A DNA stretch of 64,000 nucleotides from Hafnia psychrotolerans. GTDB lineage: Bacteria; Pseudomonadota; Gammaproteobacteria; Enterobacterales; Enterobacteriaceae. The position numbers and the translations under genes are program-made. The notes beneath the pieces were generated by a model that saw only the letters and a program-made list of their open reading frames with translations, did not search any database and was not told where the DNA came from. Below, piece after piece: positions 18,149 to 25,876 of this stretch; the stretch's first letter is position 1, and each line of letters starts with the position of its first letter. Where the stretch lies: the NCBI RefSeq assembly GCF_014639435.1, contig NZ_BMFZ01000003.1, positions 372,001-436,000 on the forward strand, in the 5' to 3' direction.

Positions 18149-18451
18149 TTATGCGCAAGTTTTACTTAACAGGAAGCAAACCATTGCCGCCCGCAGCGGT
18201 CTGTGACTATCAGCGTGCCACTGCCCTTGCCCACGGATGATCTGTGCTGACCAGCAGGTGTTATCCGGCATTTCGGTGGCGTTAAGGCTGATATTATTGG
18301 CGCAGATGATCGGCCAGGCATCGGAAGGGTTGTTGCAATAATCCTTACCCTTAACGCCGCCATACGGATACCACTTATCGGGTTCTTCGCCAGTCAGCAG
18401 GGCAATACTATGGTTTACTTCGCTGTCATTCTCTTCAGACCATTTAATCAT
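18149..18451 (-). CDS. NinX-like (DUF2591) protein
   Basis: The product has 100 residues. The core WYPYGGVKGKDYCNNPSDAWPII and the end HRPLRAAMVCFLL match the pattern of phage NinX/DUF2591 proteins (a DAWPII block and a C-terminal NPLRAAMICFL block). The N-terminal part is shorter than in phage versions. NinX proteins occur in the lambdoid nin region with unknown function. No other phage gene is seen around it, so this is a solitary chromosomal copy. Confidence 0.7.
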   Translation of the reverse strand: MIKWSEENDSEVNHSIALLTGEEPDKWYPYGGVKGKDYCNNPSDAWPIICANNISLNATEMPDNTCWSAQIIRGQGQWHADSHRPLRAAMVCFLLSKTCA

Positions 18452-18531
18452 GAATCATTCCATCAAGAGCCACTGTTGCAATGAAGCCTACGACAGAATT
18501 AAGACACTTTCATGAATGCACAAACGTTGAT

Positions 18532-18554
18532 AAAAAAAACCCGCGGTCCGCGGG
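18532..18554 (-). terminator. Terminator of yebO
   Basis: On the minus strand, CCCGC-GGACC-GCGGG is followed by eight T. It lies just after the yebO stop. Confidence 0.9.
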
Positions 18555-18572
18555 CTATGATCAAACACAAGA

Positions 18573-18845
18573 TTATCTTTCGGGGATAAACCCACGCAGA
18601 CTGAGTGCAGAATCATCATCTATAGATTCTACTGACATTTTCCCTTCAGCCTGTCCCGCTAAAATTTTCAACAGCTCAGTTTGCTGGCGCTGGTGGTCAG
18701 CGATCTCATGCAGAAGTTGAATTTGCTGATTAGCCCTGACGCTGGCCCGATTAACAACAAACCACAACAACAAGAATAGCAAAACAAAAAGAACACACAG
18801 CACCAATGAGGCCAGGCTGGATTGGCCCATTGCGACATCAAACAT
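18573..18845 (-). CDS. yebO: Small membrane protein YebO
   Basis: The product has 90 residues (95 in E. coli). It has one N-terminal membrane helix (about 10-32, ending LLWFVVNRAS) and a coiled, Gln/Leu-rich cytoplasmic part (NQQIQLLHEIADHQRQQTEL). The pattern LWF-NRAS-QI-LL matches E. coli YebO. The function is unknown. In E. coli it also lies next to mgrB. The mgrB terminator lies between the two genes. Confidence 0.85.
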   Translation of the reverse strand: MFDVAMGQSSLASLVLCVLFVLLFLLLWFVVNRASVRANQQIQLLHEIADHQRQQTELLKILAGQAEGKMSVESIDDDSALSLRGFIPER

Positions 18846-18916
18846 TGACTAACCTACTGCTTAATTTTTCCGAACGAGCATCTTACCATTCCAGCTCGTC
18901 CATGGAAGCCATTAGC

Positions 18917-18940
18917 AAAAAAACAGCCCGACCTGGCTGC
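18917..18940 (-). terminator. Terminator of mgrB
   Basis: On the minus strand, CAGCC-AGGTCG-GGCTG is followed by seven T, 14 bases after the mgrB stop. Confidence 0.8.
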
Positions 18941-18953
18941 TCGTCTGTCACGA

Positions 18954-19169
18954 TCACCAAGGGATAAAAGAGGTCACGGAACAAATGCCAAGGGTAAAAT
19001 TACCGCCCTGGTCGCAGTAGCTATTCAAGGCAAGAAGATACAACGCGACACAGGTAAGCAAAAAAACCAATAACATCATGATTTTCTTTAGGTTACTAAC
19101 TCGCTTTTTTAGTTTGATGGCATCACTCTTTCGGGTTAATCCGCGTTTATTGAGGCTCAAAATCTGCAT
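18954..19169 (-). CDS. mgrB: PhoQ feedback inhibitor MgrB (start uncertain)
   Basis: The C-terminal part (KIMMLLVFLLTCVALYLLA, then CDQGGNFTLGICSVTSFIPW) matches E. coli MgrB: one membrane helix and a short periplasmic tail with both conserved Cys and the final IPW. MgrB binds PhoQ in the inner membrane and damps PhoP activation. From ATG 19169 the protein has 71 residues, 24 more than E. coli, adding a basic N-terminal tail. ATG 19079 would give 41 residues but almost no cytoplasmic tail. Neither has a strong SD; the predicted +1 near 19188 allows the longer form. Confidence 0.85.
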   Translation of the reverse strand: MQILSLNKRGLTRKSDAIKLKKRVSNLKKIMMLLVFLLTCVALYLLALNSYCDQGGNFTLGICSVTSFIPW

Positions 19170-19194
19170 CCAACACGTCGATAATAATCTAATG

Positions 19195-19229
19195 ATGCTA
19201 CTCCATAGAGCTTAAACAAAATTATAACA
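19195..19229 (-). promoter_or_regulatory. PhoP box and -10 element of mgrB
   Basis: On the minus strand, TGTTAT-AATTT-TGTTTA (19229 to 19213) is a PhoP box of two hexamers five bases apart. The second half matches the consensus perfectly. A -10-like TAGCAT (19200 to 19195) follows 12 bases later, the spacing typical of PhoP-activated promoters. Confidence 0.75.
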
Positions 19230-19390
19230 AGTCGATGATGTCCGTACTCGACGCAGCACGGGTTCTACGTATTTTCTTCATCTAAGAATCCACTGTTTTT
19301 TCTGTAAGGGATAGCGGTGAAATAATCATTGCACCTATACTCCCCAACATCCTGAGGCCCTCAGGAAATACAATAAGAGGAATATCCCTA

Positions 19391-19627
19391 ATGAACGCTA
19401 TCAAAGGCATCATTGTAGTCGCGATTATTTACGCTGTTTTTCTGTTTTCGGGTTATGGCGTAACAGTCGGCAGCAGTGAAAATGCCGCTGGTTTAGGTCT
19501 GAAATGTCAATATTTGACTGCACGGGGCATTGTTGATGCTCAATATTTGCATACAGACAGTGGGGTTGTTGGCGTCGCTAAATGCCCGATTTTCAAACAG
19601 ATTGGCGAAGTGGTTGATAAAAAATAA
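19391..19627 (+). CDS. yobH: Small exported/membrane protein YobH
   Basis: The product has 78 residues (79 in E. coli). It has an N-terminal hydrophobic helix, then SGYGVTVGSSENAAGLGLKC, YLTARG, QYLHTDSG and CP, all matching E. coli YobH. The function is unknown. The two later Cys residues would lie outside the membrane and may form a disulfide. An AGAGGA ribosome site lies ten bases before the ATG. Confidence 0.9.
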   Translation: MNAIKGIIVVAIIYAVFLFSGYGVTVGSSENAAGLGLKCQYLTARGIVDAQYLHTDSGVVGVAKCPIFKQIGEVVDKK

Positions 19628-19632
19628 TGCTC

Positions 19633-19664
19633 AGGATGCCTGCTAGCGCGGGCATCCTTTCCTT
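19633..19664 (+). terminator. Terminator of yobH
   Basis: AGGATGCC and GGCATCCT form the stem, followed by a T/C-rich tail (TTCCTT). Confidence 0.75.
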
Positions 19665-19683
19665 AATCTTAAAGATTCACCGT

Positions 19684-19929
19684 CTAACTGTCATGCTTGG
19701 TGAATTTGAGGTCGATCAGAGAAATAGCCTTTTCGATCGCCCGTTTAGTGACCGGATCCGTGCCGGCCGGGTGACGTGAAAAATCGATACTTTTTAGCTG
19801 ATGTGACATTTTGTCGCGTACTTCCGTCGGTGCAATCACATCAATCACATCCAGAATCTGCTTTATCACTAGCTGGCACGCCACCAGGTCAGATTCAAAC
19901 TCCTGCTCTTTTGTTAATAGTACAGACAT
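19684..19929 (-). CDS. Uncharacterised small helical protein (DUF2766-like?)
   Basis: The product has 81 residues from ATG 19929, chosen because AAGGGA lies five bases upstream. The sequence is amphipathic and helical ([20 protein letters not shown], then [12 protein letters not shown], ending AISLIDLKF). It resembles small enterobacterial proteins I recall as DUF2766, but I cannot confirm this. It is convergent with yobH. Function unknown. Confidence 0.65.
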   Translation of the reverse strand: MSVLLTKEQEFESDLVACQLVIKQILDVIDVIAPTEVRDKMSHQLKSIDFSRHPAGTDPVTKRAIEKAISLIDLKFTKHDS

Positions 19930-20129
19930 GCGGATCCCTTTATCTATTGCATTGATCATCAATTCACGGCCAACAGAATAACATGCAGCACAATATTTTT
20001 ACCCCATCCTCCCAGCTCAGAGCTCAAGAAATCACGATATGCTCAAATATCAGACAAACAGTCTGTCGCTGCTGTGGTTATAACGGCAAATCTTCTATGC
20101 TTAGCAGAGTGAACGGATAAGGGGACACG

Positions 20130-20321
20130 ATGTTCGCATTGGTATTAACCATTTGTTATCTCGGTGGCGGCTGCGAGGATTTAGCCATCGACGCTTTTGA
20201 TACTAAGCAGCAATGTATGGTGGCCATGCGCCAGGAAGGGCTGCGCCATGCGGACTGCTATCCAATAGAGGATTTTATTGATGCCTATTGGTCTCCTGCT
20301 CACGATAATGCCGACTTCTGA
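20130..20321 (+). CDS. yebW: Small protein YebW
   Basis: The product has 63 residues, exactly the E. coli YebW length. The matching blocks are MFALVL-CYL-GGCED, the QQC segment and PIEDFIDAYWSPA. An AAGGGG ribosome site precedes the ATG. The function is unknown. Four Cys residues are present, and the hydrophobic N terminus could be an export signal. Confidence 0.9.
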   Translation: MFALVLTICYLGGGCEDLAIDAFDTKQQCMVAMRQEGLRHADCYPIEDFIDAYWSPAHDNADF

Positions 20322-20459
20322 GTGCATGAACCCTTATTTTATGCTGTTCTTGCCTCTCAGATAATATAAATGTCAGTAAAGCATTGCCAAAAGAAATCAC
20401 CAAAGGTATGAATACCTGTTACTTATTGATATTTAACTATATTGACAGGGCAGGAAATG

Positions 20460-22100
20460 ATGAAGCAAAGATCTAAAGCGGTTTTCAAGAAAATCCCTCT
20501 GGCACTTTTACTTTCCGGTACTTTTCTTTCCACTCTCCCGGCGTTCGCCGCTCAGGTACCTGCAGGTGTCGAGCTGGCGGCCAAACAAGAAATTGTGCGT
20601 AACAACGGCAGTGAACCCGCATCGCTGGACCCGCACAAAGTTGAAAGCGATGTTGAATTTAACATTCTTAGCGACCTCTTCACCGGGCTGATTACTATTG
20701 ACGACGAAGGTAACCCGCACCCGTCTCTGGCTGCAAGCTGGGACAATAAAGATAACCAAGTGTGGACCTTTCATTTACGCCCTGACCTAAAGTGGTCGGA
20801 TGGTTCACCGATCACAGCTCAGGATGTGGTTTTCAGTTGGCGGAGGCTGGTGGATCCTAAAACTGGCTCACCTTATGAAAGCTATCTGAGCAGCATGCAT
20901 ATGCTCAATGCAGCAGATATCATGGCGGGGAAAAAGCAGCCTGACCAGTTGGGCGTGAAAGCGCTGGATAAGCTGACGGTGGAAGTCACACTGGATCAAC
21001 CACTCTCCTATTTCCTGGGCATGCTGGCTCACCCATCGCTATTCCCAGTCAGTCAGGCCGCCGTAACGAAAAATCCAGACAAGTGGACACAACCGGGCAA
21101 CCTGGTCAGCAGTGGTCCATTTAAGCTCGATACCTGGACGGTCAACGAACGGGTCACTGCGGTACGAAACCCAAACTACTGGGATAACGAACATACTGTT
21201 ATCAATAAAGTGACCTATTTGCCTATTGCTTCCGGTACTGCTGAGGTCAACCGCTATAAGGCCGGTGAGATTGACATCACCTCAACGGTCCCGGAAATTC
21301 AATTTGTCTCGCTGAAGAAAGAACTGGGCGGGCAGGTCCATGTTGGCCCGAAACTGGGTGTTTACTATTACGCGATGAACACCACCAAGGCACCCTTCAA
21401 CGATCCACGCGTCCGGCTGGCACTGAATCTGGGGCTAGATAAAGAGATCATCGCTGGAAAAGTGCTGGGACAGGGACAAAAGCCCGCCTGGCACTTAACG
21501 CCTGATCAAACCGGTGGCTTTGTCTTCAAAAAAGACAAGTATAGTGAGATGACACAGGCACAGCGTGTGACTGAAGCGAAAAAACTGTTGAAACAAGCAG
21601 GGTTTGGACCTTCCCATCCGCTAAAATTCAACTTGTTGTATAACACTTCCGAATCTCACCAGCGCATTGCCATTGCGGCAGCCTCGATGTGGAAGAAAAA
21701 TTTGGACGTGGATGCCACTTTGCAAAATCAGGAGTGGAAAACCATGCTTGATACTATGCATCAGGGTAATTATGACGTCGTGCGCTATGCGTGGATTGCT
21801 GATTACAACGAGCCGTCAACCTTCCTCAACACGTTGCGCAGTGATAACAGCGAAAACACCTCCAAATTTAACGACCCAGATTACGACAAAGCGCTAGATA
21901 ACGCCCTAAGCGCGAAGGATAAACAGCAAGTTGGCCAGTATTATCAGCAGGCTGAAGATATCCTGAGCACTCAAGTCCCGGTGATCCCGATTTACCAGTA
22001 TGTGAGTGCCAAGCTGGTCAAACCTTATGTGGGAGGCTATGACAATCACAGCCCATTGGGATATATCTACGCCAAAGATTTATACGTCATTAAACATTAA
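20460..22100 (+). CDS. Oligopeptide-binding protein, OppA/MppA family, orphan
   Basis: The product has 546 residues with a signal peptide (basic start, hydrophobic core LALLLSGTFLSTL, cleavage after AFA). SBP_bac_5 fold hallmarks: RNNGSEPASLDPHKVES, VWTFHLRPDLKWSDGSPI, PNYWDN and a VKPYVGGY end. Start 20460 is preferred because AGGA is at a good distance; a second ATG lies 3 bases earlier. It is monocistronic, with no oppBCDF nearby, so it probably uses another Opp/Dpp membrane complex, as E. coli MppA does with OppBCDF for murein peptide. Confidence 0.88.
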   Translation: MKQRSKAVFKKIPLALLLSGTFLSTLPAFAAQVPAGVELAAKQEIVRNNGSEPASLDPHKVESDVEFNILSDLFTGLITIDDEGNPHPSLAASWDNKDNQVWTFHLRPDLKWSDGSPITAQDVVFSWRRLVDPKTGSPYESYLSSMHMLNAADIMAGKKQPDQLGVKALDKLTVEVTLDQPLSYFLGMLAHPSLFPVSQAAVTKNPDKWTQPGNLVSSGPFKLDTWTVNERVTAVRNPNYWDNEHTVINKVTYLPIASGTAEVNRYKAGEIDITSTVPEIQFVSLKKELGGQVHVGPKLGVYYYAMNTTKAPFNDPRVRLALNLGLDKEIIAGKVLGQGQKPAWHLTPDQTGGFVFKKDKYSEMTQAQRVTEAKKLLKQAGFGPSHPLKFNLLYNTSESHQRIAIAAASMWKKNLDVDATLQNQEWKTMLDTMHQGNYDVVRYAWIADYNEPSTFLNTLRSDNSENTSKFNDPDYDKALDNALSAKDKQQVGQYYQQAEDILSTQVPVIPIYQYVSAKLVKPYVGGYDNHSPLGYIYAKDLYVIKH

Positions 22101-22137
22101 CCCAATTATTAAATAATGAGTAACGCTTGGTTCAATG

Positions 22138-22172
22138 CGGCTTTCTGGCTGAGTTCAACGACCAGAAAGCCG
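22138..22172 (+). terminator. Perfect 11-bp hairpin after the OppA-like gene
   Basis: CGGCTTTCTGG and CCAGAAAGCCG flank a 13-base loop, 37 bases after the stop. No T tract follows, so termination is possible but not assured. Confidence 0.55.
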
Positions 22173-22294
22173 TATCCGCTCCCATGACAACAGACCCCTT
22201 ATTTTCATCACCGGCTAACCATCCTGGCCTCGCGAAACTTGCCACGCCGTTTTCAGATGTTAGATTGGATATAAATCACACAACGGGAGGTAAG

Positions 22295-22513
22295 ATGAAA
22301 TTCTCGGAAAGTGAGATCCAACCACTATGGGATGAAGTCTCGCGCATTATTGGTGATGCCGTCATTCAACTGCATCACCACGGCAAACCCTTTAACGCGG
22401 AGGTGTTGGTCAAGTATCTTAGCCACCAGCTCAGCGAAGTCGACGAGGTAAAACGCCGCATCCTGCTGAACGCGGCGATTAATATGTTGAAAACTAACCG
22501 TATACGTAATTGA
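22295..22513 (+). CDS. YmgB/AriR-like small regulatory protein
   Basis: The product has 72 residues. GGGAGG lies five bases before ATG 22295, which fixes the start although the frame is open upstream. The layout VSRIIGDAVIQLHHHGKPFN, then KYLSHQL, then RRILLNAAINMLK follows the E. coli AriR/YcgZ pattern of two helices around a short turn. In E. coli these are connectors linked to biofilm and the Rcs/BluR system. The assignment is by motif layout only. Confidence 0.6.
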   Translation: MKFSESEIQPLWDEVSRIIGDAVIQLHHHGKPFNAEVLVKYLSHQLSEVDEVKRRILLNAAINMLKTNRIRN

Positions 22514-22527
22514 TCGCCGTCAGCAAA

Positions 22528-22926
22528 TCAGACTGATAGCACAATCTCAGGCGACAGAGTGCGCAGACATTTTTCGAGCACCACATAGTGGCCTTTATCA
22601 CCATAGAGGTGGCTATTGATCACCATCCAGTGCAGTGTCGCTTCAAAGTCCGCGATCAGTTCCCGTGCATCCAGCCCCGGTTCCACGATTTTTTCGCCTT
22701 GTGCATCGATAAAGAAATAGTCGTAATTCGCTGCAGTGACAAAAATACTGCTGGGCGCTTCAGCATTGGCTTCTTTATCAATTCGCCATTCAACCACCTC
22801 TTCGCCCAGTTGACCCTGAGCAAGCACCAGGTTGATGCTTTCCAGCGTATCGAACTCAACTGGCTGGGGTAATGATGTGATCATTGTGGCCCGAATAATT
22901 TTATAAAAAAGAACGAAATTTTGCAT
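22528..22926 (-). CDS. Uncharacterised protein
   Basis: The product has 132 residues from ATG 22926, which has GAGG six bases upstream; a later in-frame ATG (22884) is possible. The acidic soluble sequence has WRIDKEANAEAPSSIFVTAA, YDYFFIDAQGEKI and DFEATLHWMVINSHLYGDKG. I recognise no family. It is convergent with the YmgB-like gene, 14 bases apart. Confidence 0.6.
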   Translation of the reverse strand: MQNFVLFYKIIRATMITSLPQPVEFDTLESINLVLAQGQLGEEVVEWRIDKEANAEAPSSIFVTAANYDYFFIDAQGEKIVEPGLDARELIADFEATLHWMVINSHLYGDKGHYVVLEKCLRTLSPEIVLSV

Positions 22927-23109
22927 GACCACCTCGAGTAGGTACGTACTTAACCTCCGGCCATAAACATAGCCAGACGATAATAGTTTGTGACTTGAAT
23001 GATTGATTAAACGATACACAGTGAAAAGTGACACCTCGACGTAACTCGTCCCGCTTATTTAGACTGGTGCCCTTTTCCTGAAAAACAGAAAACGTGCTTT
23101 GTCGCAAGT

Positions 23110-23538
23110 CTACCCTCGGAGGTAAATATCCGGCTGATAGCGCTCCATGAAAGTTTCGGGTTTACTGAGCGGTACAAAACCAAACTGCGCATACAAACCA
23201 TGCGCATCGCTAGTTGCCAGTGTCATACGGCGTAACCCCTGTAGCTCAGGTGCAGCCATAATCTCAGCCATTAACCTTTTGCTATACCCCTTCCCTCGAT
23301 ACTGCGGTAAAACAAAAACGTCGACCAGATTACCGAAAGTCGCAAAATCAGTGATAACGCGGGCAAAGGCAACTTGTTGTTCTGCCAGATATCCTCCGAA
23401 ACAGAGAGACCCTTCTATTGATTTGTCCACCACAGCTGTCGAAATACCTTTTCCCCATGCAGATTCTTCACTTAAAAAACGGTGTATAAGCCCCCGATCC
23501 AACCGCGCTTTATCTGTCGACACCCGAAATTCCTGCAT
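23110..23538 (-). CDS. GNAT-family N-acetyltransferase
   Basis: The product has 142 residues from ATG 23538, with GGAGG eight bases upstream. The acetyl-CoA pyrophosphate loop is visible as LPQYRGKGYSKRLM (Q/R-x-x-G-x-G), preceded by the VDVFV strand and followed by LYAQFGFVPL, a standard GNAT order. The acceptor is unknown. Stand-alone minus-strand gene. Confidence 0.85.
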   Translation of the reverse strand: MQEFRVSTDKARLDRGLIHRFLSEESAWGKGISTAVVDKSIEGSLCFGGYLAEQQVAFARVITDFATFGNLVDVFVLPQYRGKGYSKRLMAEIMAAPELQGLRRMTLATSDAHGLYAQFGFVPLSKPETFMERYQPDIYLRG

Positions 23539-23824
23539 CGTTATATCCTCCATAATGAACAAGTATGCTCTAAATTCTTAATTTATCATCTTTACTCTCA
23601 ATGCATTGATTAAACCAATATTCAACAAGGCATTGAGTCCCTGCACTAATTGATTGAGTTGTAACTGCGGCATTCCTTTCCACCGCCTGGCAAACGCCCA
23701 TACATTCAGGGTTACGACGCTAAACCGAAAAAAATGCGTAACAATCGCCGCACTTGGTTACAGATACCTCAATGGTATATCACCGCGTGCTGTGACATTT
23801 TCGATCTCGGGTTTACGGGTTAGC

Positions 23825-24064
23825 ATGATGAAAAGCGGGATAAAGGTTATGGTAAAAAATACGGCTTCTACGTTGGCTTTAGTACTGATGCTTTCAGCTA
23901 GCTCACTGGCTCATGCCGCAGGTTGCATTAAAGGGGCTGTCGTTGGCGGTGTCGCAGGACATCTCAAGCATCATGCGGTTCTCGGTGCCGTCGTCGGCTG
24001 CGCTGTGGGCCATCATATGGCAGCGAAAGCCAAAGCCGAACAGACTAAAGAAGCGGCTAAATAA
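23825..24064 (+). CDS. Small exported glycine-zipper protein
   Basis: The product has 79 residues from ATG 23825 (ATG 23849 also possible). A signal peptide (SGIKVMVKNTASTLALVLML..., cleavage after AHA) precedes two short Gly-rich repeats, GAVVGGVAGHLKHHAVLGAVVGCAVGHHMAAK. The repeated (A/G)xxxG spacing is a glycine zipper, and the five His are clustered. Its role is unknown. A hairpin follows the stop. Confidence 0.7.
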   Translation: MMKSGIKVMVKNTASTLALVLMLSASSLAHAAGCIKGAVVGGVAGHLKHHAVLGAVVGCAVGHHMAAKAKAEQTKEAAK

Positions 24065-24073
24065 TCGCCTTGT

Positions 24074-24104
24074 CGCGCATAGCAACCCTCTGTTGTTATG
24101 CGCG
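24074..24104. terminator. Hairpin after the glycine-zipper gene
   Basis: CGCGCATAGCAAC and GTTGTTATGCGCG pair with one mismatch around a five-base loop, about 10 bases after the stop. Confidence 0.6.
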
Positions 24105-24343
24105 TTATAACTCGATGGTCTCAAACCACCCCTGAACAATATGATATTGCGTAAACTTTGCATCTTTCTCGACGATAGCGATTGTTCCTGGCCAATTTCG
24201 TTGGCTGGCTTATCCCCAATACTGTCATTCGTTATATACCCATATTTGTGTTATAAGCCATTCGGCCTATGATGTTTTTAGATAAAGCTAAGCTCGGCGA
24301 AACGATGGAATCCCTATTGGATGCGTGCAACATTGCAGCGGGC

Positions 24344-24405
24344 AACCTATGAGGAATGCCCGTTTCTCGAAGCAGCACTTAATCGGATAAGTATTGATTC
24401 CCATG
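24344..24405 (+). repeat. Diverged repeat copy A
   Basis: This roughly 60-bp segment resembles 24695-24755 at about 70 percent by eye. Shared stretches include ACCTAT/ACCCTAT, TTCTC, GCACTT-ATCGG and GTATTGATTCC, the last directly before an ATG in both copies. Confidence 0.55.
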
Positions 24406-24464
24406 GCGGCTTCTTTGGCTGCGTGCCTAAAGATAACTTGAGTTAGTTAAAGGATTTGTATCAC

Positions 24465-24563
24465 ATGAAAATTAAATTTCTTCCCCCGGTGATCGTGTTA
24501 CTTGGTGCCGCAGGCTTTATGATTTGGTTCTTTGCTAGCGGCGCGGCTATGCCTGGTGGCTGA
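24465..24563 (+). CDS. Possible 32-residue hydrophobic peptide
   Basis: The ORF MKIKFLPPVIVLLGAAGFMI followed by WFFASGAAMPGG has AAAGGA ten bases upstream. It has one hydrophobic helix after a basic start. The PPVIVLL opening also resembles the first helix of isoprenylcysteine methyltransferase-like proteins, so it could be a truncated gene. Too short to be certain. Confidence 0.35.
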   Translation: MKIKFLPPVIVLLGAAGFMIWFFASGAAMPGG

Positions 24564-24694
24564 AGAGAAGTTCGATTATCACACCAAGATAAGCATCGCC
24601 TACATGGGTAAACCCGGAAATCCCAGCCGGAGCCCCCATGTAGGGTCGCAGAAAACATGCAATCTGTATTGAATGTGCCCCACATTGAGTTAGT

Positions 24695-24755
24695 TACCCT
24701 ATAAGGACATTTCTTCTCTAAACTGCACTTGATCGGGTGGGTATTGATTCCAATG
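24695..24755 (+). repeat. Diverged repeat copy B
   Basis: Partner of the repeat at 24344-24405. It runs directly into the start codon of the 31-residue ORF at 24753 and supplies that ORF's G-rich ribosome site. Confidence 0.55.
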
Positions 24756-24848
24756 AGTCCCTCGATAGCTAATGAATACTGGTACCTTTTAACGTTACTC
24801 ATTGTGTATTGTGGGAACATTATGGCGTTATTGTGGACTAAGTTGTGA
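24753..24848 (+). CDS. Possible 31-residue membrane peptide
   Basis: The ORF begins MSPSIANEYWYLLTLLIVYC and ends GNIMALLWTKL: one predicted helix with a polar start. A GGGTGGG stretch lies about 13 bases before the ATG. It ends 21 bases before the next short ORF, so the two could be read together. No family recognised. Confidence 0.35.
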   Translation: MSPSIANEYWYLLTLLIVYCGNIMALLWTKL

Positions 24849-24869
24849 GTTCGTATTCCCGAGGTTACA

Positions 24870-25049
24870 ATGCGCTACCTAATTTATGGTTTTACTTTTG
24901 TTATGTTCTTTGGGCTGGTGATTTATATTAAATTTGTTTCAAATGAAATTCATCACACGTTTAAAGAGCAAGCCACGGCGATTCTTAATCAGCATTGCCA
25001 CAGCGGGATAAACCACAAACATCATCATAACAAGCTTCTGCTGAGCTAA
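24870..25049 (+). CDS. Possible 59-residue membrane protein with His-rich tail
   Basis: GAGG lies five bases before the ATG, the best ribosome site in this stretch. An N-terminal membrane helix (about residues 4-22, LIYGFTFVMFFGLVIYI) precedes a soluble tail with many His and one Cys: EIHHTF, NQHCHSG, NHKHHHNK. Such a tail could bind metal. I recognise no family. Confidence 0.45.
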   Translation: MRYLIYGFTFVMFFGLVIYIKFVSNEIHHTFKEQATAILNQHCHSGINHKHHHNKLLLS

Positions 25050-25407
25050 TTGGTAATAAATTTCATGGCGGACGGTCTTCTCGGACAACGCCATCATCGC
25101 AGTAACTGCTGCATTGGCTGCTCACCTTTTGGCAGCCTTTTAGGCGGAATACGGCGATTTTTGCGGGTAAATTCAGCGAAGATTAACTCGCTACCAAGCC
25201 CTCTTTTTATCTGGTTTCTGTGACTTTAGCCCCAACGGTGCTTTTTCGTTAATCCTGGATTTCCCCTGCAACCATCTTTCAGCGCAGACTTCCTTTTATT
25301 TTTTCGCTATTAATCTCACAACTGTCATATGAACAGACTACTATCAACCTTGATGTGTCTAACCCCTTGTTGAATAACTGCTGTAGATGATATTCATGCC
25401 TTATTTA

Positions 25408-25430
25408 GCCTGCGGTCTGCGGGTTTTTTT
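25408..25430 (+). terminator. Orphan terminator
   Basis: GCCTGC-GGTCT-GCGGGT, pairing with two G-T wobbles, followed by a run of seven T. No normal gene ends before it, so it would end a short ORF transcript or a small RNA. Confidence 0.5.
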
Positions 25431-25784
25431 AACTCTGCGATTCACTCTGGGTACAATTCTATCAAAGCACCAATTAAACTTAATTTAGCTTTAGGTTTAT
25501 ATCTGGGAGCCAGTCATAAGTTATATCAGGTTCAGTGGTAGCCTCTATGGAAACCGTGCCTTAACCATCCATTGCACTGTTGTCGATACGGGCTGAAATG
25601 AAAAGAAGGGACACCGCCAACATTTCATGAACAATGTTCATTATCAGAACGTCTTTACCGTGCTCAGGATATAGATACTCAGAAATGATTGGGTCACAAA
25701 GTTCAAGCAATGACCAACCGCTACAATCATGACCGAGGAAAGGATTGGATTATTTTGGCAATTTAATTCGTGTTTTTTTGTACA

Positions 25785-25810
25785 GTTTTGCAGAAGAGTT
25801 TTGCAGAAGA
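25785..25810. repeat. 13-bp tandem repeat near icd
   Basis: GTTTTGCAGAAGA occurs twice in direct tandem, 67 bases after the icd 3' end. Confidence 0.75.
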
Positions 25811-25825
25811 ATTTTTGAAGAGGTG

Positions 25826-25851
25826 AAAAACAAAGGGAGCGCGATGCCCCC
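25826..25851 (-). terminator. Terminator of icd
   Basis: On the minus strand, GGGGGC-ATCGC-GCTCCC (one wobble pair) is followed by TTTGTTTTTC, about 25 bases after the icd stop. Confidence 0.75.
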
Positions 25852-25876
25852 GATGTTTATTTTAACAATACCGCAA

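Larger units (their letters stand above)
24105..25825. other. 1.7-kb stretch without normal-sized genes
   Basis: This lies between the glycine-zipper gene and icd. It holds three very short hydrophobic ORFs with ribosome sites (listed separately), a diverged repeat (24344-24405 and 24695-24755), an orphan terminator at 25408-25430 and a 13-bp tandem repeat at 25785-25810. No frame reaches an ordinary gene length with recognisable family features. It could be gene decay or a small-RNA/small-protein locus. Confidence 0.6.

Noticed and set aside
22127-22294. Upstream extension of the YmgB-like reading frame
   Set aside because: It runs through the hairpin after the OppA-like gene; the ATG at 22295 has a far better ribosome site.
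25064-25222. 52-codon ORF starting MADGLLGQ
   Set aside because: No ribosome site, odd composition and no membrane or domain pattern; more likely a chance frame in the gene-poor tract.
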